A stretch of DNA of 64,000 nucleotides from Ascarosepion bandense (taxonomy: Eukaryota > Mollusca > Cephalopoda > Sepiida > Sepiidae), in assembly GCA_037127315.1 (NCBI GenBank), contig JBBBDQ010001186.1, positions 3,616,501-3,680,500 of the forward strand, written 5' to 3'. The notes below the pieces were generated by a model that saw only the letters and a list, made by a program, of their open reading frames with translations, had not been told where the DNA came from and searched no databases. Of this stretch, positions 52,940 through 62,499 are shown piece by piece. The stretch's first letter is position 1, and each line of letters opens with the position of its first letter. The position numbers and the translations under genes are program-made.

Positions 52940-53240
52940 CCAGTAGATATAGACTTTGGTTAGTTCCTGACTTGAATCTTAGAGTTGTGAGTTCAATACC
53001 AGGCTACAGCAGTGGTGAACAAGTAACTTACAGAGTTAGAGGGAGATAACTCATGACGTTCAATTGAGGCTTCCTACAAGGAATGGAGTTCATATACCCC
53101 AGTGATTGTAATAAAGGGTTCGGTTCGAAATTCCTAGCAGCTGAAGAAAGCCGGAGTGTACAACGGCCGAAACGGCGTACAGATGGCAACAAAGATGAGG
53201 ACAATAGTCCGAATACTGTAAATACTGTAAATACTACCTC
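52940..53240 (+). mobile_element. tRNA-headed SINE with hammerhead-like tail, copy 2
   Basis: Head with GGTTAGTTCCTGACTTGAA and B-box GTTCAATACC, body with GAGGGAGATAACTCATGAC, ribozyme-like motif at 53136-53180, tail GCAACAAAGATGAGGACAAT. Homologous to 32281-32560. Confidence 0.65.
53136..53180 (+). ncRNA. Hammerhead-like motif, helix III damaged
   Basis: CTGAAGA (53141-53147), helix II GCCG/CGGC (53150-53153 with 53164-53167), GAAA (53169-53172), then ACGGC where ACGTC is expected, so helix III is broken. Probably inactive. Confidence 0.45.
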
Positions 53241-53261
53241 ATCTCAGAAATATAGACAAAT

Positions 53262-53640
53262 CTATATTATGGTTGATTAGTCTGTAGTTATTTTCGTCTT
53301 CTAGCTTATCTTAAATGTTTGTTTTGTATTAAGTTTTATCCATAATGTCTACAGTAATGCCTTTGTCTGCTTCCTTTATTATGATATCATTGTTCTCACG
53401 GATGTTTTCTAAAGCTAGTTTTTGTTTGTGTGTGAGATTGTTATGGAGGTTGTGATTATTTTGAAAGTCTGTGTCCCAGGTTTTTCCAAAGAATATTTTC
53501 ATTTCATTTGAATTGTTGTTCTTATTTTGGAAATATTTACATTTGTTTTTTACTATTGTGCTATCGGTAGTATTGTTGTTGTGTAATATTTCTATATATA
53601 AAATATTGAGCACTTTTTAATATAACTGGGCACTGGTCTA
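53262..53640 (-). mobile_element. Penelope-like element RT N-terminal fragment
   Basis: 94-codon minus-strand frame with KIFFGKTWDTDFQNNHNLHN and LALENIRENNDIIIKEADKG, followed by DIMDKT, the conserved start of PLE reverse transcriptases. Beyond the stop it continues as DEDNNYRL-type sequence in another frame. Confidence 0.75.
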
Positions 53641-53661
53641 ATTTAATTATGACCAAAACTT

Positions 53662-53664
<3 letters not shown>

Positions 53665-53698
<34 letters not shown>
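53665..53698. repeat. (TA)n microsatellite
   Basis: TA run next to the ribozyme-SINE palindrome. Confidence 0.9.
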
Positions 53699-53699
<1 letters not shown>

Positions 53700-53700
53700 T

Positions 53701-53846
53701 ATTTACATTATTCGGCATATTGTCCTCATCTTTGTTGGCATTGGTACGATGTTTTCGCCGTTATATGCCCAGCCTTATTCTACAACAGACAAAACGTCGT
53801 ACTAATGGCAACAAATATGAGAACAATATGCCGAATAATGTAAGTA
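53701..53846. repeat. Palindrome of two ribozyme-SINE tails
   Basis: 53701-53754 and 53791-53846 are diverged complements of the tail seen at 53175-53235 (GGCAACAAATATGAGAACAA, GCCGAATAATGTAA). The ribozyme cores between them are largely lost; AAAACGTCGTAC at 53790 is the remnant of GAAACGTC. Confidence 0.65.
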
Positions 53847-53872
53847 CTGTAAATACTACCTCATCTCATACT

Positions 53873-54935
53873 ACGTCTTCCTTATTTTCATCAACGACCT
53901 CCCAGATGAGATCAAGTCCCAAGTAGGCATCTACGCAGATGACACTACAATATACTCCCGCTCCAGTAAGAAACCTGTCGTGGCGGACAGACATAATCTC
54001 GCTGCTGACCTTGAGAGGGATCTACACTCTGTGGTGAACTGGGGCAAGAAGTGGCTTGTAACTTCAATTCTTCTAAGACCAAGATGTTGTCTGTCAACCA
54101 TTACAGGCAACCTCTTCTGTCTCCCATAAGCATGGACCAGATGATTCTCCCGGAGAGTAATACACTACGCCTCCTCGGACTTACCCTGTCCTCAGACCTC
54201 AAATGGAACCACTATATTGAATCCATAGCAAAATCTACTGCTAAGAAGATTGGGTCACTATGTCGATCCAGGATGTTTTTTCCACCTGAATCCATCCTGC
54301 ATATATACAAGTCAACCATCCGTCCGTGCATGGAGTACTGCTGCCATTTATGGTCAGGTGCCCCTGCCGTTCTCCTCAGTGTTCTTGACAAGCTCCAAAG
54401 GAGAGTCTGTAATGTGATAGGTACTGGCGACTCGACTACAGCCACTTTCCCATCGTCGAAATGTGGCCTCCCTCTGTCTCTTCTATAAATACTTTCATGG
54501 CTTCTGCTCGGATGAGCTTAAGTCACTGATGCCTCCTCAGACTGGCAACTGGGTCGCACCCATTCACAGTCAGGTTAGCCAAATGCAGACGACAATTCTA
54601 CTCCTGCAGCTTCCTCTCTCGCACTTCCCGCCTGTGGAACTCACTCCCGTATTCTTGCTTTCCTGACGGCTACAACCTCCAGAAATTTAAATGCAAAGTT
54701 AATACTCATCTACTAACCACTGGACTCTAGCTCTCTCCCCTCCCCTGTATAACCTTCACTTTCTCTCCACCTATGTATCTGTCATCGCACCTGCTTTCTC
54801 AGCTTTCTATTGTTCCTTTCTAACTAGCTTGTACTCCTCACTCTTTTCTAATTAATCTTTTTACATTTATGTAACCCCCTGCACATCAGTGGCGTTTCTG
54901 CCTTGCTCGGGGTGAAATGATTAAAAAAAAACAAA
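53873..54935 (+). mobile_element. LINE family A, longest RT copy
   Basis: Starts within the RT palm: IFINDLPDEIKSQVGIYADD, intact YADD box at ~53933, then NLAADLERDLHSVVNWGKKW. After a frameshift: FNSSKTKMLSVNHYRQPLL, ESNTLRLLGLTLSSDLKW, KKIGSLCRSRMFFPPESIL, RPCMEYCCHLWSGAPAVLL, LQRRVCNVIGTG. Small deletions follow, then the usual C-terminal blocks, 3' UTR and terminus. Closely related to 44054-44690. Inactive because 5'-truncated and frameshifted. Confidence 0.85.
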
Positions 54936-54942
54936 AAACATT

Positions 54943-55248
54943 TACTGCCACTGTTTTGCAAGAGGTTACATAGGAGAAAAGTTATGAGCAAGAGTGACAG
55001 GTTATAGGGGGTGTCAGGAAGTGGATAAGAGAAGATGGAAATACTGATGAGAATGGAGTGGACGTAGAAAGGAGCATGAGAGAGAGAGAGAGGATGCAGG
55101 TTAGTGAGATAGGAAATGACTATTGACTTTACATTTAAATTCTTAGAGATTATAGCTGTCGGGGAAGCAAATAAATTAAAAGGAAAGTGCGAGAAAAGAA
55201 GTTGAAGGAGTAGAATTTGCGTTTACATTTTATTGGTTTCTCAGTAAA
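54943..55248 (-). mobile_element. LINE family A 3' end, tail to tail with previous copy
   Basis: Minus-oriented 3' UTR and last ORF codons (TTTACATTTAAATTCTTAGA on the plus strand). Its last ~40 bp are missing where it meets the neighbouring poly(A). Confidence 0.75.
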
Positions 55249-55249
55249 A

Positions 55250-56005
55250 GTATATATATACATATAATCTTCTCAAATATTTTACCGTTATGTTTTACGG
55301 AAGGGGTACACTCTTAAGGTAATAATATGATTTAAAAATAAGTTCAAAAATTTGTCCAATTCCTCAAAAAGTATATTGTTTGAGAGTTTGAAACATGGGC
55401 CGGTGATATGGACTGTTTATCCAAAATTTAATACTTTTGGGTTTGTTGTTCAGAGATTCTTAAGAAGCATAGGTGGAGAGTTTTCTCAGAACAATGTTTA
55501 AACACAGAGTGTCAGGATATGGGGTTGTATATCGGAAAATTCTGCCTATCCATTTTTAATGAATTAAGGAACATATTTGGAAATATTAGAAATCGTTTTA
55601 CGCTTTCAGTGAGTCGTGAAATTTTCATTTATGATAACAAACCCCAAACCAACTACCAGAAGCATTTAAACCCGACATTGACAATAACAATAACAATTAG
55701 ACATTTAGATAACCAGCCTAATGGCTGGATTGCAATCACATTAAGAGCTTATGGCAAGCTGACAAATGCGAATGATTGCGATAATAAATTTTGATAGAAA
55801 TTGTGTGAAATCTCATTGGAAGCAGTAAGGTATGAATCTGCATTGATCTTCTTCTATGTGATATATCAGAATATAGGCGATCGTGGCCCTTCTTTAAATT
55901 GTATTTTTTGTAGCTCTTAGTAACGCTTGTCTTTTCGGCATCTTTCCAACTTGATTTCCTCAATCTATTCACACAAGCTTTTCAGCTAGATGACCGGTCT
56001 GCGCG
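55250..56005. other. No recognised feature
   Basis: A 91-codon plus-strand frame at 55519-55794 includes TLTITITIRHLDNQPNGWIA. It is non-repetitive but I recognise no domain. Confidence 0.3.
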
Positions 56006-56315
56006 GATGTACGTTGTGGTACAGTGGATATCGGCTCGGGACGAGAAACCGGGTGAGCCGAGTTCGAATTCCAGCTGAATCCACTGTATTCACTTACGCG
56101 CAAATACCCTTGGGAAAGGTACTAATCCGTTTATTCCTTCCAGTTATGGGTTAAATAGCAGGACAGATTGGGTTTTATAACTTTGGGCGGCAACCAGTCT
56201 ACCGCAGAAAGCAATGGCAACCTACTGCGGGATAATCTTCTGCCCAGTCAGTCATGTCTCTTTCGAGACATGATCGCCCAAGCGTGTATCACGTATGGCA
56301 TCTAAACTGACTGAC
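56006..56315 (+). mobile_element. Full-length tRNA-derived SINE, reference copy
   Basis: Most complete copy: head GTACGTTGTGGTACAGTGG and GAGTTCGAATTCCAG, AAATACCCTTGGGAAAGG, ATGGGTTAAATAGCAGGAC, CAATGGCAACCTACTGCGG, the hairpin CATGTCTCTTTCGAGACATG, and end ACTGACTGACC. Confidence 0.88.
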
Positions 56316-56465
56316 CGGTCTGCTTAGGATACGCTCTGTGAATGCTAGCCCTTCTTTGTTATGCGTCGGGTTAAACGGTCATAACACGTTGAATATCTCA
56401 TACGATCATTGAAGTCAAAGCTGGTCAGTATTTAGATGACTGTTTTGGAAATACGTGGTAAGCTT

Positions 56466-56618
56466 GAATGTGTGCTTGGTGTAAAGTATAATGGCTCGGA
56501 ATTGTTAATCGGAGAGCGGTTTATCAATTTCCAGTTGGCTTCGTTATATTCATGTACGCGCAAATACCTTTGAGAAAAGTATAAATCCACCTCTTACCTC
56601 CCTAGCTATAGATTAATT
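56466..56618 (+). mobile_element. Decayed SINE, 5' half
   Basis: TGTGTGCTTGGTGTAAAGTA, ATGTACGCGCAAATACCTTT and CCTAGCTATAGATTAA segments. Head boxes degraded. Confidence 0.6.
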
Positions 56619-56689
56619 AGTTAGAGTAGTATTGCTGAATTATTATTATCTTAAAAATAATTTTACAATCTGACTTTAAATAACCTTCT

Positions 56690-57345
56690 TCTTCTTCTAT
56701 GTGCCCTGTCCCTTCAGGACGTAGGCGATCATGGCTCTCCACGTCTCCCTATCCCTTGTGGCTCTTAGTATGTTTGTTTCTGTTGCTCCTGGCAACCCCC
56801 GTTCCGTCATCCACCTGATCAGACCCTGCAAATATGTTATCCGCTGCCTTCCTCTGTCTCTCCTTCCTTCTATCTGTCCAGTCAGTATCAGGTTCTCCAG
56901 GCTCTCCTTCCTCATTGCATGTCCCAGGAACTTCAGTTGTCTCTTCCTGATGCTCAGCATCAATTTCCTTTTTTGTTGCCATTCTTTCTAACACCTCGTC
57001 GTTGCTTGTATGCTCAGTCCACGATATCCGTAGCATCCTTCTGTAGAACCACATTTCGGCCGCTTCCAGTTTAGTCCTCATTTTCGATGATATTGTCCAG
57101 CATTCACTGCCGTATTGAAGAACTGACATCACGTAGCAGTCTAGAACTCTTTTCTTCGTTTCTATTGAGATTTTCCTATGTGTTAGTATTTTGCTCATCT
57201 TCTGGAACGCGTCCTTTGCCATGCCAATTCGCCTTCGGATCTCCGTGTCGCACTTTCCATCTCCTGTTAGAACACTTCCTAGGTACTTAAATTCTTGTAC
57301 TTGTTTGATTAGTCCCTTCTTGTCACTCTCCACTGCTACAGGTTG
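56690..57345 (-). mobile_element. RTE-like LINE, best-preserved C-terminal copy
   Basis: Minus strand: VQEFKYLGSVLTGDGKCDTE, RIGMAKDAFQKMSKIL, KRVLDCYVMSVLQYGSECWT, MWFYRRMLRISWTEHTSNDE. A one-base insertion in an A run near 56975 then shifts the frame. The rest (KRQLKFLGHAMRKESLENL, ITYLQGLIRWMTERGL, YVLKGQGT stop) is in the other frame. 3' end CACATAGAAGAAGAAG. 5'-truncated. Confidence 0.8.
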
Positions 57346-57414
57346 ATAAACCGCTAAAAACGAATCAATTCGGTATGCGTTGTCTCTTCTGGTTTTCTGT
57401 GAAACAAATTATAC

Positions 57415-57418
<4 letters not shown>

Positions 57419-57452
<34 letters not shown>
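57419..57452. repeat. (TA)n microsatellite
   Basis: TA run. Confidence 0.9.
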
Positions 57453-57457
<5 letters not shown>

Positions 57458-57459
57458 CC

Positions 57460-58859
57460 AGCAATCTAGGTTTGTATTCAATTGTGAAAGCAGAGTAACG
57501 CCATTATTTCAAACATCCCAAGAAAATTAAATTTCGGTATTAAATGATCCATAAGAAGTTGATATACCGTCAAACAAAGTATATCCCTCACCTTTTCTTT
57601 TCCAGGAGTGGCGACTTAAGTCGAAAAACAAATTAAGTCAAATTTACTTGTCTCCGAATTTACTTGTCACTAGGCTACACCACAAAAAAAACTATTCCCA
57701 GTTCTATATTTTATTTATAAAGTCAGTTTAATAATATATGATAAAAAAGAATCTATTTTAAGCTTACAAACAAATGAATTTTAGTTTTTAATATAGTACA
57801 GAAAAAAATCTAATTATACGGATTCAGGTACGTACATACTTATAAATATTGATATTTACAATTTGGCGATCTTTACAGTACATTGCGGACTCTTTATTTG
57901 TGAATGTGATTTGCTCTAAGACATTATAAAATAAAATGATTTTGTAAGGTTAAATAACAAATACAGTTATTAAAATTATTTTGCAATAGTAGAAAATAAA
58001 TTAATTTATGTTAAATTTACCAATATTTAAATTCCATTTGTTTATTTATATCGTGAACGTAGATGGCTTTCATTCTTATTTCCTTTTTATTTATATTGTT
58101 TATTTATACGAGAATTTCAAAATACTAAATAAGCATTTCATATGCCGTATATAGTACGATTTTTTTATGATGAGTTTATTTCCCCCCAAAACAGGGGGTC
58201 AATTCAACCCCCTTTTTTTAGGAGAAATAAATTCTTCATAGAAGCTATGGGTCATTTTTTTAGAAGAGGTTAAAAATCATGTTTTTTCGGTAATTGTTTG
58301 TACTATACACAGGTACACTTTTCTGAAGGGGGTTAAAATTCATGCATTTTCGGTGAGTGTAACCTACCTGGTAGGTCTACATTCTCCCAAATAGGTTGTC
58401 ATTGGAAAGGTAATGCCTCCGCGATATAGACACTTGCGAAACGAAGACGAATTTAAATTTGCGATAGGAAAATATATTCATTCTCCATTTATTACTTGTT
58501 GATTTTAAGTGGCATACATATTGAGTGGGCTTTTACTCTTCATGTAGCGACAAAAGAAGAGTAACTTAAGCTACATAGATCCAGGGTAAGGGAGATACCG
58601 AAGTCAGGCATGAAGGAAAACAAATATATGATGACCAGTGCTACCATATTTGACAACGTTAGGCCTACTGGTATCGATCGGGAAATGTATTGGCATTATG
58701 CACGAGTTACATGAAAAAATCAGGTTTTCACAGAAAATTCAGGGGCCACAATATACGGTATTTTTTCGAAATAAAATTAAAATAATTGAAGAAATATCTC
58801 CAGAAAGTTCGGAGATAGGAATGCCAAGGACAGGGAAAACCAAAAACATAGAAAAGCAG
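57460..58859. other. AT-rich DNA, no supported gene
   Basis: Nothing recognised. Around 58190-58340 there are short repeats of GGGGGTTAAAATTCATG type. Confidence 0.45.
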
Positions 58860-60600
58860 GAACAAGGACAGGGAGAAGAAGAGAGAGGGAGAAACAGGAA
58901 TAGGTATAGCCAGGGACGAGGAGAGCCAGGAATAGGTAGAACCAGGGATAGGGAGTGCTAGAAATAGGAACAAAGACATAGAGAATCAGGGATAGGAATA
59001 CCTAAGGGTAGAGAAAGTCAGGGACAAAGAGATCCTGGGACAGGTAGAGTCAGGGAGGGGGAGAGTCATGGATAAGTAGGACCAAGTAGAGGAAGATCCG
59101 GGCATAGGAAGAGCCAGGGATGAAAGAGCAAGGGACAGAGAGAACCAGGGATCCGAGAGTCAGGTACTGGAAGAGCTAGGGACCGAGAGAACCAGAGATA
59201 GCGAAAATCACGAATAGGGAGAGTCAAGGACAGAGAGATCCAGGGATCCTAGTGTCAGGTACTGGGAGAGCTAGGTACCGAGAGAACCATATATAGCGAG
59301 AATCACGAATAGGGAGAAACAGGGACAGAGAGAACCAGGCATCCGAGAGTCAGGTACTGGGAGAGCTAGGTACCGAGAGAACCATACATAGCGAGAATCA
59401 CGAATAGGGAGAAACAGGGACAGAGAGAACCAGGGATCCGAGAGTCAGGTACCGGGAGAGAGCTAGGTACCGAGAGAACCATACATAGCGAGAATCACGA
59501 ATAGGGAGAAACAGGGACAGAGAGAACCAGGGATCCGAGAGTCAGGTACTGGGAGAGCTAGGGACCGAGAGAACCATACATAGCGAGAATCACGAATAGG
59601 GAGAAACAGGGACAGAGAGAACCAGGGATCCGAGAGTCAGGTACTGGGAGAGCTAGGGACCGAGAGAACCAGACATAGCGAGAATCACGAATAGGGAGAG
59701 CCAGGGACAGAGAGAACCAGGGATCCGAGAGTCAGGTACTGGGAGAGCTAGGGACCGAGAGAACCAGACATAGCGAGAATCACGAATAGGGAGAGCCAGG
59801 GACAGAGAGAACCAGGGATCCGAGAGTCAGGTACTGGGATAGCTAGGGACCGAGAGAACCAGACAAACGAGAATCAGGACTAGGGAGAGCCAGGAACAGA
59901 TAGAGCCAGGGTGAGGGAGAACCAGAGACAGAGAGAAGTAGTAATAGGAAGAAACAGGGACGGGTAGAGCCAGAGATAGAAAAATCCTGGAAAAGTGAGA
60001 GTCAAGGATTGGGAGAATCGGGGATAGGGAAAACCAAGGACAAGCAGAATCAGGGACAGTGAGAAACAGGGATAGGGAGAACCAGTGATAGAGATAGTAA
60101 GAGATAAGAAGAACCAGGGACAAGAAGAACCATGCATAGGGAGATTCAGGGACAGGGAGAGTCAGGGATAGGGAGAGCCAGGCGCAGAGAGAACCATGGA
60201 CAGGGTGAATCAGGGGTAGGGAGAACCAAGGATAGGGAGCGACACGACTAGAGAGAGCCACGGACAGGAAGATCTAGGAGTAGGTAGAGCCAGATGCAGA
60301 GAGAATCATGGAGAGAGTGAACCAAATGTAAAGAGAGTCAGGGATAGAGAGAGCTAGGTGCAGAGAGAGCCATGGACAGGGTGAACCAGGGGTAAGGAGA
60401 GCCAGGAATAGGGAGCGACACGTCTAGGGAGAGCCAGGGACAGAAAGAGCCAGTGGTAGGTAGAGCCAGGTGCAGTGAAAACCATTGACAGGGTGAACCA
60501 ATTGTAGGGAGAGCCAAGGATGAGGAGCGACACGACCATGGAGAGCCAGGAACAAGAAGAACCAGATATAAAGAGAATCAGGTATAAGGAGAGCCAGAGA
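58860..60600. repeat. Purine-rich minisatellite with 95-bp higher-order units
   Basis: Built from ~24-bp variants of GAGAGCCAGGGACAGGGA. Between 59148 and 59910 they are organised in 95-bp units: CAGGGATCC recurs at spacings of 95 bp (one of 97). The plus strand is almost free of T runs. The minus strand stays open for up to 144 codons of Leu/Ser/Pro-rich translation, which is a by-product. Confidence 0.88.
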
Positions 60601-60609
60601 TATCTCTAT

Positions 60610-61305
60610 AATAATCTGCCTCTTTATTTCTGAATACCGTATTTTGTTTTAGAAATAAAGGACCTCTCCTCTCGATGCAAAGAAAAAAAAACTAATCTAT
60701 TTCTCTGTGTCGTGCTTGTCTTTATTTAAACTGTATAGAGGCCATTGTATAAAATGTATTGGCTGCTGTATACCGTAGCGTGTCTCTCCGTATTCGTTGA
60801 GGATATCAAAAGCGTGCACGCACGTAAAATAATACGCAGAGACTTGTATGTCTGCATATTTTCCAATTTGTAGATAAGAAAATGGCTTTGAAAAACGCAA
60901 AGCATTCATTCTTCACGCCACATTTCGTCTGAAAGTCGGGCACTTTCTCATATCATTTTTCAAGACTTACCGTTCTCAGAAAGACAATTTTGCATATCGC
61001 TAATTTTTTATTTTGGATGCCATCTTTACATCGTTTTCTTTTCTAAGCCATTATCCTCCTTACACCGGAGAGGAAGGTGGAGATAGATCTTTCCCTTACC
61101 CGTTCAGTTATTTTGCGTGCAGTCATCGTCGCCATGATCATCACGTTGCATTGGCACTGCTAGTCTAACCGAACCGAATATGACTGTCGAATCTTTAGAA
61201 GGCAATTTTCAACGATAAAGGTACTGTTGGAAATAAAGGACATTTTCAATCTTGGATATGAACAAGAGAATTACGGTGAAAAATACAAGTCTTAGAAATG
61301 AGGCT
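60610..61305. other. No supported feature
   Basis: Unique-looking DNA. A 70-codon minus-strand frame at 60697-60909 has no recognisable domain. Confidence 0.4.
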
Positions 61306-61309
61306 TTAC

Positions 61310-61530
61310 GGAACCATTATCGATATCCCCTATGTAGAACGCATCACAAATAGAACGCATCACAAATTTTATAGTGCGAGATACCATCAGACTGAAAAAA
61401 GATGCCCGTTGGAAAACGTTATAAACACATCCAAGAAGAGAAAGTTAAAATGATATGGACAGGTCATAAGAGGCAGCAATCTGCCCGCTGTAATCCTACA
61501 AGGTACTCGTTTAATCAAAAAAGGCTTAGA
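61310..61530 (+). mobile_element. LINE RT C-terminal relic
   Basis: IPYVERITNRTHHKFY-like, then KKRKLKWYGQVIRGSNLPAV, ILQGTRLIKKGLDRREI follow the HVxRSxxLxxxILQGT pattern found at the end of RTE/L2-type reverse transcriptases, with shifts. Different from the two main LINE families here. Confidence 0.5.
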
Positions 61531-61934
61531 TAGAAGAGAAATATGCTGACAACATCACTAAGTAAACAGGAAGATTCTTCACAGAAAATAAAACATTGTT
61601 ACACTATTAATTCGAATAATGATGATGATATTCCTAATAAAACAAGTCAAATACGGCGAAATATTAAACATATAACTAGTTTCTTCTTGGGTATCCAACG
61701 TGTGAGACAGCCGCCCCTGATTCTAAAATACAGAACGAAAATTGGGCGGATAGATATTACGTGAATTATCTTCTTATTCTCCGATGGATTTGGTCCCGTC
61801 AGTCATCGAATGATTACAAAACACTGGAGAATCTAAAAGAAAAATCACATACAAATATAGATGAGTCTGTCCTATAGATTATTTCTGCTTGGGGTATTAA
61901 ACAAACTGAAATAATCTTAGATCTCACAAAAACA

Positions 61935-62420
61935 AAAAAAAATGCCTCATTACGTACGAAGAAAATTTCCACAAAGTACAAAGAACATTGTACTTAACAT
62001 TTTTACATTTTACAGATGGCTACAAAGACAAAGACAATACTCGATGTGCAGCCGCTTTCAATTAAAAAGCTCCATTACGCACTAAGAAAAAATTAGCAAA
62101 ATCTAAGAACATAATCCCTAAAACCATTACATTTTACAGATGGCTCCAATGAAAAAAACAGAAATTGATTTGCAAGTGTTCGATTTAAAAAAAAATAATC
62201 CCTTATGTACTAAGAAAATCTCCACAGAATCCAAATAACATTCCTAACACCATTACATTTTACAGATGACTCCAATGACAAAGTCAGAATCCGATGTGCA
62301 GCCGTTTTTCATTCCAAAACATGGCGCATTACGTGCTAAGATGTCTCCACACAACCCAAAGAACATTATTCACAACACTTGTATTTTACGGATATCTCAA
62401 AATAGAAAGACAGCCGTTTT
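61935..62420 (+). repeat. 126-bp tandem repeat, ~4 units
   Basis: CATTTTACAGATGGC-type motif at 62011, 62135, 62261 and 62387 (spacings 124, 126, 126). Each unit also carries GATGTGCAGCCG and AAAGAACAT-type words. The last unit is open for 76 codons from an ATG at 62266. Confidence 0.7.
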
Positions 62421-62499
62421 CGATAAAAAAGAAACAATATCTAGTAAACGCCTCTCAAAAGTCATGTATATTTTTAATGCCAAAAGTTGTGCATAAAAT

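Noticed and set aside
53649..53926. Short plus-strand frames across the TA tract and palindrome
   Set aside because: They combine microsatellite, inverted ribozyme-SINE tails and the start of a LINE.
59827..60261. 144-codon Leu/Ser/Pro/Trp-rich minus-strand frame
   Set aside because: It is a translation of the purine-rich minisatellite. Its periodic residues mirror the DNA repeat, with no start context or domain.
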